Assembly: GCF_000816845.1 (NCBI RefSeq)
Contig: NZ_CP006880.1
Span: forward strand, 1,798,001 to 1,862,000
DNA from: Rhizobium gallicum bv. gallicum R602sp
GTDB lineage: Bacteria; Pseudomonadota; Alphaproteobacteria; Rhizobiales; Rhizobiaceae
Reading direction: 5' to 3'
DNA length: 64,000 nucleotides
Shown here: positions 25,606 through 33,708 of the stretch, piece by piece
Position numbering within the stretch: position 1 is the stretch's first letter
Layout: every line of letters starts with the position of its first letter
Position numbers and translations under genes: made by a program
Notes under the pieces: generated by a model
The model's input: the letters and a program-made list of their open reading frames with translations, nothing else
What the model was told of the DNA's origin: nothing
Database searches by the model: none

Positions 25606-25631
25606 CGGCCCGGGCCTAGGCGCCCGGGCCG
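25606..25631 (-). terminator. Intra-operon stem-loop after the binding-protein gene
   Basis: CGGCCCGGGC and GCCCGGGCCG (10 bp, perfect) around a 6-nt loop, 7 nt beyond the binding-protein stop on the - strand. Such hairpins in ABC operons protect the binding-protein mRNA and lower expression of the membrane components. The role here is inferred. Confidence 0.5.
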
Positions 25632-25637
25632 AAAGGC

Positions 25638-26915
25638 TTATTCGACCGGGCAGGCTCCGTCGCTCTTGGCGTCCGGCGCCCAGCACGGGGCCTTCGTATC
25701 GGCCATCAGCTTTGCAAGCGTTGCGCCTTGCGCCTTCAGGACGTCGCCGACGGCTTCGTTCTGCAGGATGATCCGCTGGAAGCTGTCCATATAGACCTTG
25801 TTGAACTCGCCGCCCTTGTCGCCGAGGCCGACGGGAAGCAGCGAAATCAGCGCGTCCGGCGCGGTCTGGGTTGCGTTGACGGCAGCCGCGAGCAAGCCTA
25901 CTCCAGGATCGATATCGGAAGGAAGCTTGGCGTCGAGCGTCGGAAAGAACCCCACCTTCTGCGCTGTCAGCAATTGCGTATCGGGCATCGTCAGGTGTTC
26001 GATGATGGCGATCGCGCCTGCCTTGTCAGGTGCCCCCTTCGGAACGGCGAGGCCGGCGACAACGGGCATGTAACCGCGGCCTTTCGGCCCGGCGGGAGCC
26101 GGGAAGACGACATATTGATCAGGCTCGGAGGAGATCGCCTCCTTGAGGCGGGCGACGTGATCCCAGGCGACCATGACTTCGCCGGCAAGCAGCGGCTCCT
26201 GCATGAAGTCGTAGTTGGTGGAGTTCGGATTGACGACCGACCAGAGCTCCTTCAGCTTCTCCCACCCGGCTGCAGCATCAGCACTTTGGAAGGGCCGCAC
26301 GACGCCGCCTGTGAAGGAGGGATAGAAGTAACCCTGGAAAAAGCGGGACATCAGCCCCTTCGGCCCGGCCGGAAAGCCGATCTGCGGCTGGCCGGTGGCT
26401 TCCTGCATCTTCTTTCCCCATTCGATCAGTTGATCGTAGGTGAGCTTGTTCACATCCGCGCCCTGGGGAAGATATTGCAGGGCGTCCTTCCTGGCGGCCA
26501 TGACATAGGTCGCCTGCATCCAGGGGATATATTGCTGGCTGGACTTTCCGAGCTTGCCGAGATCAAGCAGAGGCTGCGGCATGCCTTTCGAGGCGAGCGC
26601 CTTGGCGACGTCGTCGAGCGGCTCAAGGCCGTCCTTGTCGGCAAGCGGCGACAGTTCGCCGTGCAAGGCGCCGACAAGGCTGATCGTGTGCGTTCCGGCC
26701 TGGCGCTCGGCCTCCATGCGGACCGCAAATTGCGGCGGCTCCTCGACTACGTAGTCGACCGGGCTCTGGACGCCCTTGAGCAGTTCTTCGCGAACCACTG
26801 TCGCTTCTGCGATCGGACGAAGTTGCGTGGACAGGAACACCGTGTCGGCAAGCACCGGCGTTGCGGCCAAAAGGACGGTCGATGCCAGAATTCCAAGTGA
26901 CGCTAGATGTTTCAT
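25638..26915 (-). CDS. Extracellular sugar-binding protein of ABC importer 1
   Basis: This 425-residue periplasmic binding protein has a signal peptide (about 1-23, ending TPVLA). The fold is a MalE-type family-1 solute-binding protein (TYDQLIEWGKKMQEATGQPQIG, then GEVMVAWDHVARLKEA and the late hinge segments). It starts 24 bp after the LacI gene in the same operon. The ligand is unknown; oligosaccharides are likely from the CUT1 architecture. Confidence 0.92.
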   Translation of the reverse strand: MKHLASLGILASTVLLAATPVLADTVFLSTQLRPIAEATVVREELLKGVQSPVDYVVEEPPQFAVRMEAERQAGTHTISLVGALHGELSPLADKDGLEPLDDVAKALASKGMPQPLLDLGKLGKSSQQYIPWMQATYVMAARKDALQYLPQGADVNKLTYDQLIEWGKKMQEATGQPQIGFPAGPKGLMSRFFQGYFYPSFTGGVVRPFQSADAAAGWEKLKELWSVVNPNSTNYDFMQEPLLAGEVMVAWDHVARLKEAISSEPDQYVVFPAPAGPKGRGYMPVVAGLAVPKGAPDKAGAIAIIEHLTMPDTQLLTAQKVGFFPTLDAKLPSDIDPGVGLLAAAVNATQTAPDALISLLPVGLGDKGGEFNKVYMDSFQRIILQNEAVGDVLKAQGATLAKLMADTKAPCWAPDAKSDGACPVE

Positions 26916-26939
26916 TTTCTCCTCCTCTTTGGTTCTTCT

Positions 26940-27950
26940 CTATGCATTTGGCAGTGCACGCCGATGGCTCCCGCGGTCGACGAATTCGATCGGGTGCAGT
27001 TCCTGAAGTTCTTCCGAAGGCTCGCCGGCGATGGCGCGAAGCAGCAGCGAGGCAAAGCTGCGGCCCAGGTTCTCGCCCGCCATGCGCATGGTGGAAAGCG
27101 GTGGGCTGGTATAGGCACCGGTGGGAAGATCGTCATGGCCGACGATGCTGATCGTCTCCCCGCCCTCAATCTCACGGAGCGCCCGCAGGGCGCCGATCGC
27201 CATTTCGTCTGTCGCGCAGACGATCGCGGTTGGCCGGCGTGGATGGCGCAGCAATTCCAGCGCCGCCAGGTATCCACCCTGCTCGGTCGGCGCGCCTTCG
27301 GCGCAAAGTTCGCTCGAAAGGCCGCTTTCTTCCATGGCTGCCTGCCAGCCCATGCAGCGGACATGGGCAAAATAATAATCCTGGGGGCCGGCAATGTGAG
27401 CGATCCGCCGATGACCATCGGCATGAAAGCGAAGGCTTGCCGCTTGAAACCCGGCAAAGCCGTCGCCGTCGAGATAGGGATGCGGCAACGCCGACTCGGT
27501 CCGTCCATTGGTGACGAACGGAACGCCCCGCGCCTGCAGAAATTCCACGCGCTCGTCCCTGCGTTTCGTGCGAACGAGCAGCATGGCGTCGACCCTTTGC
27601 CCGTCGACGAAACGGCGGCACATGTCGAGCTCGCTCTCGCCGCGCGGCACAGGGGCAATCACGAGGTTAAGGCCGGCGGTCGCAAGATGTTCTGCGCAGC
27701 CGGAGAGCATATCGAGAAAGTGCGGCGGGCCGATATGGCCCGGATCGCTCGGGAGTGTCACGGCGACAAGTTCGGCGCGCTGTTTGCGAAGGCGTCGTGC
27801 AGAAGCATTGGGGCGATAACCCGTGAGCGCTGCCGCTTCCCGTACGCGTTCGCGGGTTGCCGGCGAGACGTCCGGATAGCCGTCAAGGGCGCGCGATACC
27901 GTGGTGATCGACAGGCCGAGCGACTGGGCCAACTGTTTTAAATTGGACAC
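26940..27950 (-). CDS. LacI-family regulator of ABC operon 1
   Basis: This 336-residue regulator starts at GTG 27950 behind GGGAGGT (27957-27963). The next ATG upstream would put an unrelated 42-residue tail before the helix-turn-helix. The N-terminal LacI DNA-binding domain (SNLKQLAQSLGLSITTVSRAL) and hinge precede a periplasmic-binding-protein-like effector domain with VGHDDLPTGAY near the end. It is first in the operon (LacI, binding protein, two permeases, ATPase, hydrolase). Two identical palindromes lie just upstream, so it likely controls itself and the operon. Confidence 0.92.
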   Translation of the reverse strand: MSNLKQLAQSLGLSITTVSRALDGYPDVSPATRERVREAAALTGYRPNASARRLRKQRAELVAVTLPSDPGHIGPPHFLDMLSGCAEHLATAGLNLVIAPVPRGESELDMCRRFVDGQRVDAMLLVRTKRRDERVEFLQARGVPFVTNGRTESALPHPYLDGDGFAGFQAASLRFHADGHRRIAHIAGPQDYYFAHVRCMGWQAAMEESGLSSELCAEGAPTEQGGYLAALELLRHPRRPTAIVCATDEMAIGALRALREIEGGETISIVGHDDLPTGAYTSPPLSTMRMAGENLGRSFASLLLRAIAGEPSEELQELHPIEFVDRGSHRRALPNA

Positions 27951-27982
27951 TGCGTACCTCCCAGATACAGGGTCAATATGAA

Positions 27983-28018
27983 CCAAAACGTTTTGGAGAT
28001 CAAGCCAAAACGTTTTGG
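27983..28018 (-). promoter_or_regulatory. Two tandem LacI-type operators
   Basis: The perfect 14-bp palindrome CCAAAACGTTTTGG occurs twice (27983-27996 and 28005-28018), with centres 22 bp (two helical turns) apart. The nearer copy ends 33 bp upstream of the GTG start. The central CG and symmetry are the hallmark of LacI/GalR operators. Confidence 0.75.
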
Positions 28019-28192
28019 AAAGGGACAGCCAGCAGAAGCCCTGAGCGCTCGTCGGCCGCCAGACGGGTAAGACCAAGATCTTTGCAATATCGACCGGTCA
28101 AGCTCAGCCGCGCTGTCAGCACTGCGGAGAAAATTTACGCAAGGACGAGGAATGGATCTGCGCGATCGGAGCCGGCCCCGCAACCGCCCCAG

Positions 28193-29239
28193 TCACGCGC
28201 TCTCTCGCACGATGAACCGCCAAGGTGTATAGAACGCCTTCGCTTCCAAGGGCTTCTGCGCGGAGAGACTGTCAATGAGGTGCTGGCCAGCTTCAAGTAG
28301 CGAAAGCCATTCCGGGCCGATGGTCGTCAAGCGGGGATTGCAGTAAAAGCCCTCCTCGGCATTGCCACACCCTACGACGGCAATTTCGCTGGGCACCTGA
28401 ATGCCGAGGCGAGCAAACTCCTCGATCAGTGTCACAGCCGTGTAGTCGGAGTCGAGCAAGACCGCTGTCGGCCGCTTTGCCATTTCAGCGATATTTCGCG
28501 CGCACCCAGCGGTAGCCTCACGCGCATCTGCGCCCACCATTGTGGTAATCAGCACTGACAGACCTGCCCTCACCGCACGCGCCTTCAGCGCAGAAATTCG
28601 CGGATTGTGCTGCATTTCGGCGTTTTGAATGTAGGCGAAATCGCGATGTCCTTTGTGCAGAAGATCGTCGAAAGCACACTCAAGCGCGTCGATCAAGCCG
28701 CTGTTAAGAACAGAATAGGATCGCGGTTGTGCTGTGGGATGGATGACGAGACAGGGTCGATTGAATGGCGCAAATGTCTGCTCGACCTGCTCTTCGGTGA
28801 GAAAACCGACTTCAGCGATCACACCATCGGCAAGACCCGCTTCAACCTCCCCCAGGATCTTCTGGACTGCACCGATCGTGGAGCCCGTCAAGACAATCGG
28901 CAGCAATCCCTGCTGCGCAGCCACCGATCCGAGATCGTGAACCATCTTGTCGGCATAGGGTATTCCGAGCTTCGGCAGGACAATGCAAATGCGTTCACTC
29001 TGCTGGCGACGCAAATGGCGGGCGGTTTTGTTCTGGATGTACCCCAGTTCTTCGACGGCGGCGCGGATGCGCTCGCGTGCTTCCGGTCCAACGCGCTTTA
29101 AATGTTCCTGGCGGCTGCTGAAATAGAAGGAAACGGCGGCCGTGGATACGTCGGCAAGTCGAGCAACGTCGGCAACGGTCGCGGATCGTTCGGTTCTGGC
29201 CGCCAGCCTTTCGCCGTCACGCATGTTTTCACTGCTCAT
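28193..29239 (-). CDS. LacI-family regulator of the sulfatase operon
   Basis: This 348-residue regulator has a LacI HTH (about 20-75; TVADVARLADVSTAAVSFYF) and an effector domain (ERICIVLPKLGIPYADKMV onward). SVSFYF in place of the usual SRAL gives a recognition helix different from that of the other LacI protein here, so the two should bind different operators. The ATG directly abuts the sulfatase stop (TGAATG), so it ends the sulfatase operon and is translationally coupled to it. Confidence 0.9.
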   Translation of the reverse strand: MSSENMRDGERLAARTERSATVADVARLADVSTAAVSFYFSSRQEHLKRVGPEARERIRAAVEELGYIQNKTARHLRRQQSERICIVLPKLGIPYADKMVHDLGSVAAQQGLLPIVLTGSTIGAVQKILGEVEAGLADGVIAEVGFLTEEQVEQTFAPFNRPCLVIHPTAQPRSYSVLNSGLIDALECAFDDLLHKGHRDFAYIQNAEMQHNPRISALKARAVRAGLSVLITTMVGADAREATAGCARNIAEMAKRPTAVLLDSDYTAVTLIEEFARLGIQVPSEIAVVGCGNAEEGFYCNPRLTTIGPEWLSLLEAGQHLIDSLSAQKPLEAKAFYTPWRFIVRESA

Positions 29240-30523
29240 TCAAGTCGCCGTAATCCTAGGACATCTCTCGCCGGCCGCAACGATGCGCTTCAGAAGCCGC
29301 TCGCGCAGCCGCTTCCTTATATCCTCATAGCCATCCCGGCCACAGAGATCTTCCAGCTCGTAAGGGTCGTTTTCAAGGTCGTAGAGATGTGTCTCGACAT
29401 AGTGGGCGCTCGCCATGTCGTTCCAACCGCTGAGATCCGGTGCGGTGACCTCGTATTTCCATCTTCGCGTCCGCAGTGCCCTGCCCACATGATGCTCGCT
29501 GATCTGCACAAGCACGTCTTCTTCGCCAGCACCCTGTTGATCGAGGATTGACCTTCCCTGCATTAAAGCGGGCACCTGCAATCCGGCCGCCGCAAGAAGT
29601 GTTGGCGGCAGGTCGATCAGGCTGACCAGACCCTGATGGCCTCCCCGCCCCATGAACCCGGGCCCATGAAAGAAAGTCGGCACCCGTATCGACGCCTCGT
29701 GACACGAGCGCTTGTATTCGTTGTTGCGTGTCTTGAAATGACAGCCGTGGTCCGAGGTGAAGAGAATGATCGTGTTTTCGAGCTGGCCGAGGCTTGTCAA
29801 TGCATCCGTCAGTCGTCCAAGCGCCTCGTCCAGGCGCTGGATCATTCCGAGATAGCCCGCATAGTGCTCACTCGAGGATCCGCCAAGGGCCGCAAGATCA
29901 GGCGGCAATTCCATTTGTTTTCGAATCCGCTCCTCGTAGCCGATCGGCGCAGGATAGCTGTCGAATTCATTCTGCTGGTGCGGCTCGATGAAGGACAGGA
30001 AAAGAAAGTATGGCTTTTCACGGTCGGCCGCCACAAAGCGGATCGCTGCGTCAGTCAGGGCGTCGACACGGTAGCCGGGAAGCCTGACGCGCTCGTCCTT
30101 GCCGTTGAAGACGACTGTATCGTAGGCATATGACGTGAATTCGAGAATGTTGGACGCCAGCCAATATTGGTAGCCGCCGCGTTCAGACGCAGGCACCGGC
30201 TCGCTGCCTGAAAGATGCCATTTGCCGATATAGCCGGTCTCGTAGCCCCCTTGGCGGAACCAGTGTGCGAGCGTCTTCTGGCCACTCGGCAAGGGAATGC
30301 TGTTGCGGAAGCATCCCGTCGTCGTGGGGTAAAGGCCCGTCTGCAGCGCCGAGCGCGCCGGTCCGCACACCGGCTGGCAGGTGAAAGAATTCGGCACGAA
30401 CATCCCGGCTTCGGCAAGGCGGTCGAAATTTGGCGTCAGCTTCATTGGATGACCGTGAAGCCCGACCGTATCCCAGCGTTGTTGGTCGGTGAAAAAGACG
30501 ATGACGTTGGGAGAAGCACTCAT
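29240..30523 (-). CDS. Type I sulfatase, cytoplasmic
   Basis: This 427-residue arylsulfatase-family enzyme has the modification motif CGPAR at residues 53-57 (C-x-P-x-R), where Cys-53 is converted to formylglycine. N-terminal metal ligands are in FFTDQQRWDT, and GKWHLSG, HGCHF-like SDHGCHFK and other metal-binding residues follow. No signal peptide is visible (start MSASPNVIVFF), unlike most sulfatases. The anaerobic-type C-x-S motif is absent; the Cys-type needs an FGE, whose gene is at 33709. It sits between the permease genes and the regulator. It probably desulfates an imported sugar. Confidence 0.9.
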   Translation of the reverse strand: MSASPNVIVFFTDQQRWDTVGLHGHPMKLTPNFDRLAEAGMFVPNSFTCQPVCGPARSALQTGLYPTTTGCFRNSIPLPSGQKTLAHWFRQGGYETGYIGKWHLSGSEPVPASERGGYQYWLASNILEFTSYAYDTVVFNGKDERVRLPGYRVDALTDAAIRFVAADREKPYFLFLSFIEPHQQNEFDSYPAPIGYEERIRKQMELPPDLAALGGSSSEHYAGYLGMIQRLDEALGRLTDALTSLGQLENTIILFTSDHGCHFKTRNNEYKRSCHEASIRVPTFFHGPGFMGRGGHQGLVSLIDLPPTLLAAAGLQVPALMQGRSILDQQGAGEEDVLVQISEHHVGRALRTRRWKYEVTAPDLSGWNDMASAHYVETHLYDLENDPYELEDLCGRDGYEDIRKRLRERLLKRIVAAGERCPRITAT

Positions 30524-30541
30524 TATCTACCTTTCCATGGC

Positions 30542-31378
30542 TTATTTCATTCCGGACATCATCACCGAGCGCACGAAATAGCGTTGCATGAACACAAACA
30601 GCAGGAGGCTGGGGAGAAACAGGATCACCCCGCCCGTTGCCGTCAGATTCCATTGTGTGAAGAACTCCGAATTGAACAACGTCAGCCCTGTCGTAATCGG
30701 CCGCATCTCGACCGAGCTTACAACCACCAAGGGCCAGAGAAATTCATTGAACTGGAACACGAAGGTCAGCAGGCCAAGCGTTGCCATCGGTGCGCCAAGC
30801 TGCGGCAAGACAACCGATCGATAAATGCGCCACTCCGAGGCACCGTCGAGACGCGCAGCATCAAGAAGGTCGCTCGGAATTGGCCGGATAAATTGCCGCA
30901 TGAGGAAAATTCCGTAGGCGCTCATGGCGAACGGCATGATGAGACCCTGATAGGTATTCAGCCAGCCCATTTTTGCGGTCAGAATGTAAAGCGGGATCAT
31001 CCGGATGAAGAAGGGCAGCATCAGCGTGGAGAGCAGTGCTGCAAACATTGCCCGCTTTCCCGGAAACTCCATCTTTGCAAACACGTAGCCGACGAGCGGA
31101 TCGAAGAAGAGGTGGAGCGCAGTTATGCCGCCGGCGATGATGAAACTGTTGAGTATGAACCGGGCAAACGGCGCCTTCTCCCAGATTGCCACGTAGTTCG
31201 AAAACTGCAGCACCGAGGGGACCAGCATCGGCACGCCGCTGAAGAGATCGGCGTCAGTCTGCAGCGATAGAGAGATCATGTACAAGAATGGAAAGAGCGC
31301 AAGGATGACAAAGAACCCGAGGGTGCCGTAGACGGCAAAGACGGCAAGTGGGGCGCGGTGGGAGGAGCCGGTCGACAT
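30542..31378 (-). CDS. ABC sugar importer permease (MalG type), operon 2
   Basis: This 278-residue permease has six predicted helices. The EAA loop is DLLDAARLDGASEWRIYRSVVLPQLGAP. The ATG at 31378 overlaps the upstream stop by 1 bp. The upstream in-frame extension is inside the neighbouring gene. CUT1 family, part of a binding protein-permease-permease-sulfatase-LacI operon. Confidence 0.9.
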   Translation of the reverse strand: MSTGSSHRAPLAVFAVYGTLGFFVILALFPFLYMISLSLQTDADLFSGVPMLVPSVLQFSNYVAIWEKAPFARFILNSFIIAGGITALHLFFDPLVGYVFAKMEFPGKRAMFAALLSTLMLPFFIRMIPLYILTAKMGWLNTYQGLIMPFAMSAYGIFLMRQFIRPIPSDLLDAARLDGASEWRIYRSVVLPQLGAPMATLGLLTFVFQFNEFLWPLVVVSSVEMRPITTGLTLFNSEFFTQWNLTATGGVILFLPSLLLFVFMQRYFVRSVMMSGMK

Positions 31379-32265
31379 CAGTAGACCACCTCCCGGTTCA
31401 GGAATCGAAATTGCACGAACGTGATTGCCAGGATCGCAATGAACATCAGGAACGAGAGCGCCGATGCGTATCCGATGTTTAGCTCCAGGAATGCCACCTC
31501 GTAGACATGCAATGCGTAAAGACGGGTCGCCTCTGCTGGACCGCCGCCCGTTAGCAGATAGGGTGCAGAAAGATCCTGAAGGTGTGCGATCATGCTGATA
31601 ACGGCAAGAAAGAGTGTCGTCGGCATCAGCAACGGAATTGTAATTCGCCTGAACCGTTGAGCGGGCGAGGCGCCATCGACCTCGGCAGCCTCGTAGAGCT
31701 CCTTGGGAATGCCCTGGATGGCGGCGATGTAGATCAGCATCGCGTAGCCGATGTCCTTCCATACGGTGATCGCGATGATTGTCGGAAGGGCTGTCGATGG
31801 TGTGCTCAGCCAGTTCTGCGTGGGAAGGTCCAGAAAAGAGAGCAAGACGTTCAGCATGCCGGTATAGGGATCGAGCAGGCTCTTCCACATCAGGGCAACG
31901 ATCACGAAGGAGATTATATAGGGGAAGAAGATGATGGCGCGAATGGTCGTAGCGGCCTTGATTGGGCCGCTGAGAATGGCCGCCAGAAAGAGCGCCGGCA
32001 CCAAGGTGCAGAATGTTCCCAGAGTCGCGAACACGATGGTGCGGCCGAAGGCAGCGCGCACACGGGGGTCCATCAGAGCCTGGCGATAATTCTCAAAGCC
32101 TGCAAATTCAGATTGGCCGATGAGCGGCTGCCCGCGAAAGAAGCTGGCCCAGAGCTCCACCCCGATCGGATAGAAGAAATAGACCAGGAAGTATGCGATT
32201 GCAGGCAGCAGAACGATGTAGGCGAATCCGGCCTCCCGGGCCTTGCGGCTGTTAAGCAGCCTCAT
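31378..32265 (-). CDS. ABC sugar importer permease (MalF type), operon 2
   Basis: This 295-residue inner-membrane permease starts MRLLNSRKAREAG at 32265 behind ACGGAGGTCG. The longer frame overruns the binding-protein gene. EAA loop: KELYEAAEVDGASPAQRFRRITIP. About six helices. It forms the channel with the permease downstream. No ATPase gene is present in this operon. Confidence 0.9.
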   Translation of the reverse strand: MRLLNSRKAREAGFAYIVLLPAIAYFLVYFFYPIGVELWASFFRGQPLIGQSEFAGFENYRQALMDPRVRAAFGRTIVFATLGTFCTLVPALFLAAILSGPIKAATTIRAIIFFPYIISFVIVALMWKSLLDPYTGMLNVLLSFLDLPTQNWLSTPSTALPTIIAITVWKDIGYAMLIYIAAIQGIPKELYEAAEVDGASPAQRFRRITIPLLMPTTLFLAVISMIAHLQDLSAPYLLTGGGPAEATRLYALHVYEVAFLELNIGYASALSFLMFIAILAITFVQFRFLNREVVY

Positions 32266-32338
32266 GCCGACGACCTCCGTCAGAACAATGATTGCGGACG
32301 GCAGTGACGACGCCAAAACGCGCAGCCGCTGCTCTTTG

Positions 32339-33583
32339 TTACTTATGCCCGAGTGCGGCGTTTGCCCGGCCCGCATAGTCGGAGAGAACCTCCTGCGCAG
32401 GCTTGTCGTTATAGAGGATGTCCTGGATGGCCGCCTTGAAAAGATCCTGTACGGCAGCATTCTTGCCGGTCAGCGAAAGCTTGGCGGATGAATCTACGGC
32501 GTAAGGCAGGCATTGGCTGAATTTTCCGAGCACAGGATCTGCCTTGACTTTCGGATCCGCAGCCCAGGATTTGCGCGGCATGGTCATGCCGTTGGGCAAC
32601 GAGGCTGCAAGTTCCGTCTCAAGCGTAACGAACCGTTTGAGCAGGTCCCACGCTTCGGCTGGATGCTTGGCCGTCTTGGGGATGAAAAGGCTCACGCCAC
32701 CGGACATCGTCGCCTGCTGCTTTTCCGTCAGCGACGGTGCGACGTCCCAGTTCAGTTTGGGATTGCCCGTTTTGATCGGGCTGACGTCCCATGGACCCGT
32801 TAGGATCATCGCAGCCCGGCCAGCCGTAAAGAGCTTCTGCGGGCCTTCGTAGTCGGCACCCGCCACCGGCAAAGGTGCGGCTTTGTCCTTGTGGATGAGG
32901 TCGGCCACAAACTGGATCGCCTGTGCGGACTGCGGGCTGTCGAAAGCGACCTTGTTAGCCGCCGAGTCATATAAAGCGCCGCCATTCTGGTAAATCCATG
33001 GCGTGTAGTATGTTGCAACCTGGTTGGGAGCAAATCCGAATTTTCCACGCTTGCTGGTTGCAATCGCGACCTTGCGGAATTCCTGCCAATTGGTCGGCGG
33101 CTTGTGGAAGCCGGCTTCCTTCAACATGTCCACATTATAGACCAGCGTCGCACAGGTCAGGTGTAATTGGATGCCATAGTACTTGCCGTCGATCGTGTTC
33201 CGGTCGACCGAGAAATCCTGCCAGTCCTGTGGATAACCCAAGTCTTTGCCGTCTTTTGCGACAAAGTCGTTGAGCGGCGTAATCATGCCCTGCAAAGCGA
33301 ATTCGGGTACCCAGCCACCAGGTTCGGCAACGAGGTCCGGCGCATTTCCAACCGAAAGGTCGGCCACCAGCTTGGTGCGCATGTCCGGCCATTGGAAGCG
33401 ACCCCATTCGACCGTCCAGCCGGGGTGGTCTGACTCGAATTTTTTGATGACGTCGGCATAGGCTTGGTAGGCATGGCCAGCGTTCCAATAAACCTTAAGC
33501 GTTTCGGCCCGAGCAGCGCCTCCAACTCCATACAGGCACAACGCAACGGCAATGCAACGGCTCAATCGATCGGCAAGTTTCAT
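32339..33583 (-). CDS. Extracellular sugar-binding protein of ABC importer 2
   Basis: This 414-residue periplasmic protein has a signal peptide (about 1-26, ending GGAARA). The family-1 binding-protein fold shows WPDMRTKLVADLSVGNAPDL, NWQEFRKVAIATSKR, and GRAAMILTGPWDVS. It heads the sulfatase operon. The presumed ligand is a sulfated oligosaccharide, inferred from the sulfatase and FGE genes only. A strong palindrome lies 72 bp upstream. Confidence 0.9.
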   Translation of the reverse strand: MKLADRLSRCIAVALCLYGVGGAARAETLKVYWNAGHAYQAYADVIKKFESDHPGWTVEWGRFQWPDMRTKLVADLSVGNAPDLVAEPGGWVPEFALQGMITPLNDFVAKDGKDLGYPQDWQDFSVDRNTIDGKYYGIQLHLTCATLVYNVDMLKEAGFHKPPTNWQEFRKVAIATSKRGKFGFAPNQVATYYTPWIYQNGGALYDSAANKVAFDSPQSAQAIQFVADLIHKDKAAPLPVAGADYEGPQKLFTAGRAAMILTGPWDVSPIKTGNPKLNWDVAPSLTEKQQATMSGGVSLFIPKTAKHPAEAWDLLKRFVTLETELAASLPNGMTMPRKSWAADPKVKADPVLGKFSQCLPYAVDSSAKLSLTGKNAAVQDLFKAAIQDILYNDKPAQEVLSDYAGRANAALGHK

Positions 33584-33654
33584 GGGTCTTCTCCCAAAGA
33601 CAACTCAGAAACCGGCGCATTCATCACCGGATCCCTCCTCAAGGCCCGATGAAA

Positions 33655-33682
33655 CCGGTAGGTTAATGGATTAACCTACCGG
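33655..33682 (-). promoter_or_regulatory. 28-bp inverted repeat upstream of ABC operon 2
   Basis: CCGGTAGGTTAAT and ATTAACCTACCGG (13-bp perfect arms, 2-bp centre GG) lie 72 bp upstream of the binding-protein start. On the - strand a TTGACT or TTGAAA -35 (about 33690) has its -10 inside the repeat. Its sequence differs from the first operon's operators, so it is a good candidate for the second LacI protein. It may also act as the FGE transcript terminator. Confidence 0.5.
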
Positions 33683-33708
33683 GCTTTTCAAGTCAATCGA
33701 AGTCCCGA

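Noticed and set aside
24491..26900. Two + strand frames of more than 360 codons opposite the ABC permeases and binding protein
   Set aside because: Shadow frames rich in Arg, Gly and Asp; the - strand genes have full family signatures.
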